From assembly GCA_942493325.1 (NCBI GenBank), contig OW818689.1, positions 4,216,001-4,280,000 of the forward strand: a stretch of 64,000 nt of DNA. The letters run 5' to 3'. Shown one piece after another: positions 18,626-25,940 of the stretch (its first letter is position 1; each line of letters starts with the position of its first letter). The DNA is from JAAFHB01 sp942493325. GTDB taxonomy: Bacteria > Bacteroidota > Bacteroidia > Bacteroidales > Prolixibacteraceae. The notes beneath the pieces are model-generated. The model saw nothing but the letters and a program-made list of their open reading frames with translations. It had not been told where the DNA came from and did not search any database. The translations under genes were made by a program, and so were the position numbers.

Positions 18626-20041
18626 CTATTTTATACCCTTGGCCATGACGATAGCCTTCTTCAATGCCGCGAGTTTGTTTCCAACCTCCTGTAATTCACT
18701 TTCTTCATCCGATGCTGCAACGATGCCGGCCCCTGCCTGGTAGAAAAGCGTGTTGTTTTTGCTCAGGAACGACCGGATCATAATGGCATGATTGAATTGG
18801 TGATCGAACCCAATAAAACCGATACATCCGCCATAATACCCGCGATTCTGGTTTTCGTAACGGTCGATGAGTTCCATTGCTTTAAATTTCGGAGCACCGG
18901 AGAGTGTGCCGGCTGGAAAAGAGTCGCCCATTACCCTGACAGGATTTGAATTTTCGGGCAGTATTCCGGAAACTTTCGAGACCAGGTGGATTACGTGAGA
19001 ATAAAACTGAACTTCGCGAAACAATTCCACTTTTACTTCCGTGGCATTTCGGCTCAGGTCATTGCGGGCCAGATCGACCAGCATCACGTGTTCTGCATTT
19101 TCCTTGGGATCTTTTGACAGCTTTTCGGCGAGCATCCGGTCTTCTTCATCATTCCCGGTCCTGCGGAATGTTCCTGCAATCGGGCTGATGGTCACCTTTT
19201 GCCGGTTGATCTGAAGTTGTGCTTCGGGAGAAGATCCGAAAATCTTATAATTTCCGTAATCAAAATAGAAGAGGTAGGGTGAAGGGTTGATCGAACGCAG
19301 GGCTCGGTAAACATTGAAATCGTCACCCAAAAATTGTTGTGCATATTGTCTCGAAAGAACGATCTGAAAAACATCTCCCCTGAAACAGTGCTCCTTCCCT
19401 TTGGTTACCATCTGTTTATAAGCCTCGTCGTTTATATTTGAGCTTTCAGTGCCAACGGTATCAAACGAGAAAGTTGCAATATTGCGGCTGGTCAGCAGAT
19501 CTTCGATGACCTTTAATGTGGAAGTTTCTCCTTCGAAAAGATTTTCAATCAGTTGTATGCGGTTTTGGAAATGATTAATGGCAATGATGTAGTGATAAAA
19601 AGCATAGTGAATCTCAGGAATGGCATAGGTTGGATTAACAGGATGGTTAAATTTGATGGTTTCGAAATATTGAACGCCATCGTAACTGACATAACCGAAA
19701 AAACCGTTGGCTGGGAGTTCCGGCATATTTTTTTCCGCTTCGAAGCATCCAAAAAAGGCCTCCATCTCATTGGCGAGCTGTCCGCTTTTTGTGATGTGTC
19801 CTGTTTGCATTTCCCCATCGGGATATTTTATTGTGGTTCTGAATTGTTCGACCTCGATTGATGCCTCCGGTTTCAGGCAAATAAACGAATAGCTGTTTTC
19901 GAGACTATGATGATCAGAACTTTCGAGCAGCAGAGCATTTGGAAAGATGTCACGCATCTTCAGGTAAACGCTCACCGGTGTTACTGTGTCGGCTAAGATC
20001 TCCCTGACATGGGTTTTAAACTTGTAATTATAATTTTTCAT
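18626..20041 (-). CDS. trpE: Anthranilate synthase component I
   Basis: TrpE converts chorismate to anthranilate and is the feedback-controlled entry step. It has 471 residues. The N-terminal ALLLESSDHHSLENSYSFI contains the LLES element that binds inhibiting tryptophan, so allosteric control is probably intact. The chorismate-binding half shows SPEAQLQI, SPIAGTFRRTGNDEEDRMLAEKLSKDPKENAEHVMLVDLARND and GTLSGAPK. It is the first structural gene of the operon, 64 bp after the second of two leader terminators. Confidence 0.97.
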   Translation of the reverse strand: MKNYNYKFKTHVREILADTVTPVSVYLKMRDIFPNALLLESSDHHSLENSYSFICLKPEASIEVEQFRTTIKYPDGEMQTGHITKSGQLANEMEAFFGCFEAEKNMPELPANGFFGYVSYDGVQYFETIKFNHPVNPTYAIPEIHYAFYHYIIAINHFQNRIQLIENLFEGETSTLKVIEDLLTSRNIATFSFDTVGTESSNINDEAYKQMVTKGKEHCFRGDVFQIVLSRQYAQQFLGDDFNVYRALRSINPSPYLFYFDYGNYKIFGSSPEAQLQINRQKVTISPIAGTFRRTGNDEEDRMLAEKLSKDPKENAEHVMLVDLARNDLSRNATEVKVELFREVQFYSHVIHLVSKVSGILPENSNPVRVMGDSFPAGTLSGAPKFKAMELIDRYENQNRGYYGGCIGFIGFDHQFNHAIMIRSFLSKNNTLFYQAGAGIVAASDEESELQEVGNKLAALKKAIVMAKGIK

Positions 20042-20116
20042 TCGCTAATTTGTTTATGCTTCCCGGATATCCTGAGGAACGCTGATTTGGATTATTGTTT
20101 ATCAAAATTTTAAAAT

Positions 20117-20150
20117 AAAAACGGCTTATCGTGATCCGATAAGCCGTTTT
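20117..20150 (-). terminator. trp attenuator terminator 2
   Basis: On the minus strand a 14-bp perfect stem (AAAACGGCTTATCG with CGATAAGCCGTTTT) and 5-nt loop is followed by TATTTTAAAATTTT. It lies between leader peptide 2 and trpE. Upstream RNA GGAUAACC (plus coordinates 20174-20181) can pair with GGCUUAUC in the 5' arm with one bulge, a plausible but weaker antiterminator. Confidence 0.9.
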
Positions 20151-20183
20151 CACCCTTAAAAAAGGGGCACGAAGGTTATCCTC

Positions 20184-20246
20184 TCACGTTTGTAAAAAGT
20201 TATCCTGCCAAAGCCATGACCAATTATGTTGATTTAAATTCTTCAC
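20184..20246 (-). CDS. trp operon leader peptide 2
   Basis: A 20-codon frame starting GTG, reading MKNLNQHNWSWLWQDNFLQT and ending TGA 34 bp before a strong terminator stem. Three of its codons are TGG within five positions (W-S-W-L-W). It is placed like a classical attenuation leader: tryptophan shortage would stall ribosomes at these codons and change downstream RNA folding. It shares TTTAAATCAA and ATGGCTTTGG with leader 1, so it looks like a diverged duplicate. No in-frame ATG was found, so the GTG start is the least certain part. Confidence 0.72.
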   Translation of the reverse strand: MKNLNQHNWSWLWQDNFLQT

Positions 20247-20287
20247 GTCACTATTGATATTTAATTTATTCTGACCCCGGTTTGTTT

Positions 20288-20324
20288 AAAAAAAACCGGC
20301 TTACCTGTAAAAGGTAAGCCGGTT
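20288..20324 (-). terminator. trp attenuator terminator 1
   Basis: On the minus strand AACCGGCTTACC pairs perfectly with GGTAAGCCGGTT (20313-20324 with 20294-20305), loop 7 nt, followed by a run of T to 20288. RNA AGGUGAAGCC (plus 20346-20355), at the end of leader 1, is complementary to GGCUUACCU of the terminator 5' arm (plus 20312-20320) with one bulge, giving an antiterminator. The same segment pairs perfectly with the Trp-codon segment (20341-20350 with 20383-20392). The three alternatives form a classic attenuator. Confidence 0.93.
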
Positions 20325-20349
20325 GTATAGTTGTAAATACAATATGGCT

Positions 20350-20409
20350 TCACCTCTTACAGAGGAAAGTGTTGCCCCACCAAAGCCATATTGATTTAAA
20401 TGTTGTCAT
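20350..20409 (-). CDS. trpL: trp operon leader peptide 1
   Basis: A 19-codon frame with ATG start, reading MTTFKSIWLWWGNTFLCKR and stop TGA, upstream of terminator 1. It has three TGG codons in W-L-W-W. The first Trp codons lie in RNA AAUAUGGCUU-complementary arm 20383-20392, which pairs perfectly with 20341-20350; a ribosome stalled at these codons would free the second arm to form the antiterminator. The frame ATG-GCT-TTG that starts inside the Trp region was rejected because it has no Trp codons. Confidence 0.88.
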   Translation of the reverse strand: MTTFKSIWLWWGNTFLCKR

Positions 20410-20425
20410 CTTAATTCGTTTGATG

Positions 20426-20456
20426 CAAAGAAAATGAAATTTTATGAATACAACAA
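20426..20456 (-). promoter_or_regulatory. Probable trp operon promoter
   Basis: On the minus strand TTG (20456-20454), 20 nt, then TTTCTTTG (20433-20426), one mismatch from the Bacteroidota TAnnTTTG element. It lies 17 bp upstream of the leader 1 start codon, so the untranslated leader would be very short. Confidence 0.5.
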
Positions 20457-20510
20457 CAGATGATCTGTTTTTGTTCCCGATTTTTTTTTTGAAAATAGTT
20501 GTTAAAAACA

Positions 20511-20539
20511 GGTAACAATTTTTGAACGATTCTAACTAA
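20511..20539 (+). promoter_or_regulatory. Putative ECF-type promoter, site C (sigma gene upstream)
   Basis: GGTAACAATT, 10 nt, then TCTAACTAA. The first half is identical to sites A (25763-25791) and B (29628-29655); the second half matches TCCTATTAA at six of nine bases. It points towards the sigma factor gene, 363 bp away. The long leader holds a 21-codon frame (20577-20642) of doubtful value and an 11-bp hairpin (20748-20772). Confidence 0.5.
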
Positions 20540-20901
20540 GCAGTGTAAAGGTTAAAACCGGACGATAAGGTTTGGTATGATTATGTTGATTGAAATATTT
20601 ATGCCTGACATGTTCCCGTTAGGGTTTTTATCTTTTAGGTAATCGTTCTTTGGAAAAATAGATTGAATTTCGGATTTTGCCGGATAGTTTCAATGTAAAA
20701 AATCAAAGTTTCCGATTAACTATGTTTTGGAATCTGGTCGGAGATTTTGCAAACAAAATTTTTTTGTTTGCATCTATTGGCAATGTAAGCACTTTTGAAA
20801 ATTTTTATTAAAACTAAATTTGTTATTTAAAGATGTCAGTACTTAATGCTTATTTTGCAGTGTCATAGATATGGCATAAACTCCCAATTATTTTGTTGCA
20901 A
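20540..20901. other. Long leader or intergenic region before the sigma gene
   Basis: AT-rich, about 360 bp. It holds a perfect 11-bp hairpin, TGCAAACAAAA with TTTTGTTTGCA (20748-20758 and 20762-20772), and a short frame MIMLIEIFMPDMFPLGFLSFR at 20577-20642. Neither has independent support. A second promoter nearer the sigma gene is possible but none is clear. Confidence 0.4.
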
Positions 20902-21504
20902 ATGAAAAAGTATTCCGATCAGGAAATTATACAAGGCTTAAAATCCGGCGAATCGTATGCTGTGAAATACCTGGCTAAGGATTACCTTCCCGTGATCAGG
21001 TATTATATATCGAAGAATAATGGTAATGAGGAAGATGCGAAAGATGTATTTCAGGACGCATTGTATATTATCATTGAAAAGATTCACAATAACGATTTTG
21101 TCTTGCAAGGTACTTTATCAACTTACCTGTTTGCCATCTGCAAAAATTTGTGGCTTATGGCGCTTGACAGGCAAAAAGCGGCAAAAAACTATGAATTACG
21201 TCGGTTGGCTGATCACATGGATGATGATTTCACAGAGTCCGCAGATCGCGTTTTTTATGAAAATATTTTCAGGCAATGTTTTGAGGCAATGGATAAGGTA
21301 TCCCAAAAGATTCTTAAGATGTACTGGATGGAAATATCTCCTTCTGAAATTGCCGACAAATTAGGCTACAGTTACGGTTATGTTCGAAAAAAGAAAAGCG
21401 AGTGCATGAAAGAGTTGAAAAACAGGATTATTGATCATCCCGATTTTAATGAGTTAGAAAAAAACCTAAATATAAAGCAACCAATCAGTAAATATTATGA
21501 ATAA
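20902..21504 (+). CDS. ECF-like sigma-70 family RNA polymerase sigma factor
   Basis: A 200-residue sigma factor with region 2 at about residues 25-95 (VFQDALYIIIEKI, LSTYLFAICKNLW) and region 4 at about 130-185 (KILKMYWMEISPSEIADKLGYSYGYVRKKKSECMKEL), the helix-turn-helix that reads the -35 element. It lacks regions 1 and 3. ATG at 20902 (MKKYSDQEIIQGLKSGE) is preferred over an upstream TTG. The stop overlaps the next gene by 8 bp, so the two are coupled, as with sigma/anti-sigma pairs. Sigma plus TPR protein plus CHAT protease is, to my knowledge, a recurrent Bacteroidota neighbourhood. I infer autoregulation from site C. Confidence 0.88.
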   Translation: MKKYSDQEIIQGLKSGESYAVKYLAKDYLPVIRYYISKNNGNEEDAKDVFQDALYIIIEKIHNNDFVLQGTLSTYLFAICKNLWLMALDRQKAAKNYELRRLADHMDDDFTESADRVFYENIFRQCFEAMDKVSQKILKMYWMEISPSEIADKLGYSYGYVRKKKSECMKELKNRIIDHPDFNELEKNLNIKQPISKYYE

Positions 21505-22510
21505 TTACACGGACATTATATTAAAATACCGCTTAGGAGAGATGACGATTTCCGAAAGGCGGGAGTTTAACAGGATTCTTAGCCTCAACCTTCAGCTGAG
21601 AAAAGAATTTGTATTCCAGGAAAAACTGGATAAGATTATGAAAAAAAGCCTGATGCTCGAGTCAATTGAGAGCGATCCCAACCTGATTAAAGCCGAAATC
21701 CTTGCCCGCAGAGATATAGATGCTTATTGGAGCAAAGGAGCAGACAGAGCCGGCAGGAAGGATAAGCTTCTACAGGATGTGGAAACTGAGATTGACTTAC
21801 GGAAAAAGGTTGCGAAAGCTCAGGTTGAAATGGTTCTGTCGGGCATTGATGATGTTTCGGCCGACTGGGTTCGTCAATTCGAGGAAAACAAACCATTCCT
21901 GGAACATGATATTTCTGCTCAGAAAATTGTAGGATATGTAAAAAAATCGACAGCAACCAAAGAGGTGTTCATGACAGCTCCATCATTAAGTTACCGTATT
22001 AACAAAAAAATTGGTTTCCAGGCAGCAGCAGCAGTTTTGGTGCTTTCATTATTGCTGTTTAAATCACTTACACCCTCCTTTACGGGCGAGTCGATGTATA
22101 AGAGTTATTATGAGCCAATGGGAGCCAACTCATATAGTCTGCGAAGCAATGGGCAGGAAGCTGGTGAAAAATTTCATGAAGGGGTAAACTATTACATTCA
22201 AAAGGAATACGCAAAGGCCGATCTTGCTTTTAGTAGTCTGCGGAATACCAATGAAAAAACACCTGAGGTTCTTCTTTACTCAGGCCTGAATAAGATGGGA
22301 CAGGGTCATTTCTCGGCTGCCATCAACCTGTTTGACGAACTCCTTTCTGAGGGAGAGCAATTTATTCCTGAGGCTCAATGGTATATGGGATTGTGTTATA
22401 TAAAAACAGGAGAAAATCTGAAGGCACGCTCCTTAATGGAATCATTATCGGAAACGGAGGGTCTTTATAAGAAGAGGGCTCAGGTAATCCTTAAAAATCT
22501 GAACCGGTAA
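21497..22510 (+). CDS. Membrane TPR protein, possible anti-sigma factor
   Basis: A 337-residue protein whose gene overlaps the sigma gene by 8 bp. The N-terminal about 170 residues are charged and helical, opening YTDIILKYRLGEMTISERREFNRIL, like the cytoplasmic heads of Bacteroidota anti-sigma proteins, but there is no zinc-binding HxxxCxxC motif. One transmembrane helix lies near residues 173-192 (FQAAAAVLVLSLLLFKSL). The C-terminal part has about three TPR-like helical pairs (EKFHEGVNYYIQKEYAKADLAF; PEVLLYSGLNKMGQGHFSAAINLFDELL; AQWYMGLCYIKTGENLKARSL), predicted to be outside the membrane. The anti-sigma role is inferred from coupling and topology. Its 3' end overlaps the CHAT gene by 31 bp on the opposite strand. 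Confidence 0.65.
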   Translation: MNNYTDIILKYRLGEMTISERREFNRILSLNLQLRKEFVFQEKLDKIMKKSLMLESIESDPNLIKAEILARRDIDAYWSKGADRAGRKDKLLQDVETEIDLRKKVAKAQVEMVLSGIDDVSADWVRQFEENKPFLEHDISAQKIVGYVKKSTATKEVFMTAPSLSYRINKKIGFQAAAAVLVLSLLLFKSLTPSFTGESMYKSYYEPMGANSYSLRSNGQEAGEKFHEGVNYYIQKEYAKADLAFSSLRNTNEKTPEVLLYSGLNKMGQGHFSAAINLFDELLSEGEQFIPEAQWYMGLCYIKTGENLKARSLMESLSETEGLYKKRAQVILKNLNR

Positions 22511-25269
22511 ATTAAAAATAGTATAAAAATTAAAATGGAAAGAACCATGGAAATAATTACCCATGGTTCTTTCCACCATATTTTCTTAATTGGCGATACG
22601 TCACCCATTAACTTATAGGCTGCCCAAAATCCTGGATTTACAAACGACGGTGAGGTAGTATTAATGTAATCAAGCTTTGCAAGTCTTAGAGCCGTACTTT
22701 TTGGTTTTCCCTGTGAAAGATATTTGTAAAATTGCCCCATTATTTTTGAGCCGGCAACATCCTCAACCGGCCAAAGTGTTTCAACCACTGAAGGAACACC
22801 GGCCAAAATGAAATTTCGCGACAGGCTCATCAATCCTTCCCCATTATATAACTTTCCGTTTCCTGTATTGCAGGCACTCAAAACCACCAGAGGTGAATTA
22901 ATATTCATTTGTCCGATTTCATGGTTAAGCAACCGGTAATTTCCATCATTATTAATGTCGGGTGAAAATATTAATCCGGATGAACTATTTTGTACGGTAT
23001 CTAACTCAGCGTGCATGGCAAGATGAAGAATAGAACCACTGTTCAGACTGGATCTGAAATTGGCAATGGTGGCCTTGCCAGCTTTTAGGACAGTTCCGTC
23101 AAAATAATTCAAAATTCCCTCTATCTCCGTAGTGTTTGAACTTAAAGACCGGTATTTTTCCCCGTTAGAAAATCGGGAATCAGAATAATCGGGTGCAAAT
23201 CCGACAAAGGTAGGGCTGATTTTAGCATTTGACTTATTATTCCACATTGTATTGGTCGTGTAACCATATGAAATGGAATAATTGCTGATCAGGTAATCCA
23301 ATTCGGCATAATTAATTTTTGTCTTCTGGTTCCACTTCGTGATAAATGCATCGAATGGCAAATAGGAGATCTCATCATCGGGTATGATGATAAGTATCTT
23401 ACCTGAAAAATATTTCTCGATCGGTTGAATCAAGGTGCTATAGGCATAATAAAGTCGCTGATTCATCCGGTTGTAATCCTCAATGCTGTTTTTTCCTGTA
23501 AAATTGCTGATTAACTGCTCATTCAGGCCAGACAAATTACTCCATCCGGTATCGCTGATTAGCTGAGTATGGCATTCCAGGGATTGCGGGGTAATCACGA
23601 AGGCATATAACTTGCGAACATTAGTGTCGTTTTTTTCAGAAATTACATATTCTATCAGGCTTTTATCCGGTTTTAAATTGGCCTGCAGTGTTTCAATTGC
23701 CACGATATCACCTCTTTTTAATTTATCCGTAAACCGGGGATAATTCATTTCGATTTGTTCATTGGTTTTCTCAAGTACACGGTTTAAATCAAACTGCTGA
23801 TCTTTCCAGTATGCAATTTTGTTAGTGTCCGCCGTTGACAGCGCCGATTCAGTTTTGATAAGCGAATTGTAGGCCGCAATATCCCTTTTTAACTCCTTCT
23901 CCTTATACCGCAGTGTCTCGGGTATTTCTGTATTGGAATAGGAGTTGTTTCTCGCAATTTCATATTTCAGTTCGTTGGCCTTATATTGTTGTGTCGTTTG
24001 ATAGGCATGATTCAAAAAGCGCTTATCGCCTGTAAGATCATAAAGGTTCAAAGCTGATTCAATGGATGCAACAAAAACATTCTTTTGTTTCTCTCCAAAA
24101 ATTAGCCGTGTTTCTTCGTCCTGGTAATCCACCCTGATCGAATTGGTCATTTCAATGGCCAGGTTGCTGGTTCCCAAACTTGCAGTAAGGTAATTGATTT
24201 TGTTTTTTATATCCCGTTCAGCACTGGCAAGAATCGCTAAAACCTCGGCTTTACCCCGCAATACCCTTAATTGCCATAGATTAAGCGTGATATCGGATAT
24301 AGTCGGATTCGCCATAAATGCCGGATCATTGAAATATATTGAGCCTGAAATCAAGGCTTTTTGGTAATAAGTCAGAGCATTTTGATAGTCTTTAATGGTC
24401 TGATAATAGTCGCCCATTACCTGGTAACAATTTGACGTGACCTGATTTTTTTCCCCAAAGCCGAGAAGATTGATATTTAATGCTTTTTGAATTACAGAAA
24501 ATGCCTTTGAATGCTCCTTGATTGACAAAAGAAAATAACAGTATTGAAGGTAAATACCGACCGATTTGATTGTAAGATTTTTGTTTTCAATTTCTGAATC
24601 CCGGATGCTGAGGTTAAAGTATTTATCCGCCAGAAGATTATTTCCGGTTTTAGCATAGGTTTTAGCCAGAAACTTATAGACATTATCTTTTCCTGTCAGG
24701 TTAAAACTGTTTTTAAGGGAGATGCTCTTGTTGAATACGACCAGCGCCTTGTTAAAATCGTTTAGCTGTAAGTAAATAATACCTTCATTAAGTAGCAGCG
24801 ACGCGAGAGTTTTCTGTTTAAACAACGCCGGGCCTTTGCTTTCAGGTACAGACCGAATTGCTTTTTCGGTATATTCAAGCGCTTTGTTATAATCCCCTTT
24901 TATTAAGTAAATATTTACCTTGTTACCATAAATGCTCATTAGATTTGAGTTGTCCTCAAAGTTATTGCTCAGATACACCGATTCTGCCGTATCGTAGTAT
25001 TTCAGTGCGAGGTCGTACTGTTCCAGATTTTTATGCAGTATTCCAAGGTTATTATTGACACCCAGCCGTTCCTTAGGTGTTAATGGTTTTCCTGAAATTA
25101 AAAGGTTTGACAGGCAGGCAACAGCCTCCTTGAGGCGACCTTCTTTCACAAGGCTGTTATGTTCCGATAAGACCGACCGGACCGATTCGGTGGGGGCGCT
25201 TCCCTGGGTGGTTAAAGCCAGACAAAGAAAACTGAAATACAATGTATGAAAAAGTCTTTTAACCGTCAT
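22480..25269 (-). CDS. Exported TPR-CHAT caspase-like protease with C-terminal anchor
   Basis: A 929-residue protein from ATG at 25269 (MTVKRLFHTLYFSFLCLALTTQG), which gives a clean signal peptide; 12 more codons are possible upstream. Residues about 40-330 are TPR repeats (NNLGILHKNLEQYDLALKYYDTAE; CYQVMGDYYQTIKDYQNALTYY). A helical linker follows, then a C-terminal CHAT domain with the expected His in HLAMHAELD (near 753) and Cys in VVLSACNTG (near 800). A transmembrane helix (WVIISMVLSILIFILFLIYRF) and a short basic tail end the protein, so the protease probably faces the periplasm. CHAT proteases with TPR regions act in signalling and defence; the substrate here is unknown. The gene is convergent with the sigma operon and follows the GG peptide gene on the same strand. 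Confidence 0.85.
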   Translation of the reverse strand: MTVKRLFHTLYFSFLCLALTTQGSAPTESVRSVLSEHNSLVKEGRLKEAVACLSNLLISGKPLTPKERLGVNNNLGILHKNLEQYDLALKYYDTAESVYLSNNFEDNSNLMSIYGNKVNIYLIKGDYNKALEYTEKAIRSVPESKGPALFKQKTLASLLLNEGIIYLQLNDFNKALVVFNKSISLKNSFNLTGKDNVYKFLAKTYAKTGNNLLADKYFNLSIRDSEIENKNLTIKSVGIYLQYCYFLLSIKEHSKAFSVIQKALNINLLGFGEKNQVTSNCYQVMGDYYQTIKDYQNALTYYQKALISGSIYFNDPAFMANPTISDITLNLWQLRVLRGKAEVLAILASAERDIKNKINYLTASLGTSNLAIEMTNSIRVDYQDEETRLIFGEKQKNVFVASIESALNLYDLTGDKRFLNHAYQTTQQYKANELKYEIARNNSYSNTEIPETLRYKEKELKRDIAAYNSLIKTESALSTADTNKIAYWKDQQFDLNRVLEKTNEQIEMNYPRFTDKLKRGDIVAIETLQANLKPDKSLIEYVISEKNDTNVRKLYAFVITPQSLECHTQLISDTGWSNLSGLNEQLISNFTGKNSIEDYNRMNQRLYYAYSTLIQPIEKYFSGKILIIIPDDEISYLPFDAFITKWNQKTKINYAELDYLISNYSISYGYTTNTMWNNKSNAKISPTFVGFAPDYSDSRFSNGEKYRSLSSNTTEIEGILNYFDGTVLKAGKATIANFRSSLNSGSILHLAMHAELDTVQNSSSGLIFSPDINNDGNYRLLNHEIGQMNINSPLVVLSACNTGNGKLYNGEGLMSLSRNFILAGVPSVVETLWPVEDVAGSKIMGQFYKYLSQGKPKSTALRLAKLDYINTTSPSFVNPGFWAAYKLMGDVSPIKKIWWKEPWVIISMVLSILIFILFLIYRFRFLRIT
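22536..22575 (+). terminator. Perfect 15-bp hairpin after the sigma/TPR operon, inside the CHAT gene
   Basis: TGGAAAGAACCATGG (22536-22550) pairs perfectly with 22561-22575 across a 10-nt loop. It lies 26 bp after the TPR stop and within the codons of the CHAT membrane anchor (WKEPWVIISMVLS). It has only a weak T-run (ccatatttt), so it may be a terminator for the plus-strand transcript or an RNA element of either message. Confidence 0.5.
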
Positions 25270-25417
25270 TACCAGCGATAAGTTTGCCCCGAATTTCTTT
25301 GGCAAGATAAGAATTTGTTGACAAATTACAGGAAGTATCGCGGTTGAAGTACAAAAATATAATTAAGGGGAATCCTTACTCATCAATTAATGAATTTACC
25401 ATGGATTGCCTGAATGA

Positions 25418-25454
25418 AAAAAGGTTGTATCAACAATGCTGATACAACCTTTTT
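25418..25454 (-). terminator. Terminator of the GG-peptide gene
   Basis: On the minus strand AAAAAGGTTGTATCA pairs perfectly with TGATACAACCTTTTT (15 bp, 7-nt loop), followed by a further T and CATTC. It lies 57 bp after the peptide gene stop and separates it from the CHAT gene, which therefore needs its own promoter in 25270-25417. Confidence 0.85.
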
Positions 25455-25510
25455 CACGATTGGTTTATGGATAGATATGCTGCCAGTGCAGCTATTTATG
25501 GCATCCTTCT

Positions 25511-25732
25511 CTAAAGTGTTTCACCTGTTAATACCGGAAGCAATTGTACGGATAGCAGAGGTGTCGTAGTCGTGCTGACTGATAACAGGTCAATTGGATA
25601 GTCGTCGCCGCCGTCTGGAGGAAGTGGAGGTAATTCGCCGCCTCTTAATGTATTCATTTCATTATTATTCAGACTTTTGAATTGTCCGTCGAACGCGCTG
25701 TTTTTGGAGGAATAAATAGATTTGCTTTGCAT
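25511..25732 (-). CDS. Double-glycine leader peptide precursor (candidate bacteriocin, RiPP or signal)
   Basis: A 73-residue peptide with leader ending SLNNNEMNTLRGG at residue 32. Relative to the cut after Gly32, positions -4 Leu29, -7 Met26, -12 Leu21 and -15 Phe18 are hydrophobic and -8 is Glu25, which is the recognition pattern of C39-peptidase exporters. NEMNxLRGG also resembles GG-type natural product precursors of Bacteroidales. The 41-residue core begins ELPPLPPDGGDD, has a Thr run (STTTTP), no Cys, Lys or Arg, and about six acidic residues. No modification enzyme is nearby. It lies divergent from the exporter gene. Putative promoter site A ends 30 bp before the ATG and a strong terminator follows, so it is a compact single gene. 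Confidence 0.75.
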   Translation of the reverse strand: MQSKSIYSSKNSAFDGQFKSLNNNEMNTLRGGELPPLPPDGGDDYPIDLLSVSTTTTPLLSVQLLPVLTGETL

Positions 25733-25762
25733 CGTGATACAGTATTTTAGTTTAATATAGCG

Positions 25763-25791
25763 TTAATAGGAAAGGCCTTTGAATTGTTACC
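25763..25791 (-). promoter_or_regulatory. Putative ECF-type promoter, site A (GG-peptide gene)
   Basis: On the minus strand GGTAACAATT (25791-25782), 10-nt spacer, TCCTATTAA (25771-25763), ending 30 bp before the peptide start codon. Both halves and the spacing are identical to site B near 29.6 kb, while the spacers differ (caaaggcctt against tggtgtcgtt). That is the pattern of a sigma-factor promoter rather than a copied segment. Confidence 0.65.
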
Positions 25792-25940
25792 TGAAAATCG
25801 GCACTATTTTTATTTTTTTTTAAAACATCAGTAATGCCTGCCTGAGAAACTATATTTAAAGTATTTTTACCGCTCACAAATTTGAGCTACAATACATATT
25901 TTTTTGAACTTCTCTCTTAACTAAATTACCGGGACAAATT

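Noticed and set aside
20184..20410. Frame ATG-GCT-TTG within both trp leaders (MALVG... and MALAG)
   Set aside because: These frames have no Trp codons; the frame with clustered TGG codons and a plausible upstream start explains the attenuator layout.
25270..25305. Twelve-codon extension of the CHAT protein
   Set aside because: The shorter start gives a standard signal peptide, while the extension would bury it.
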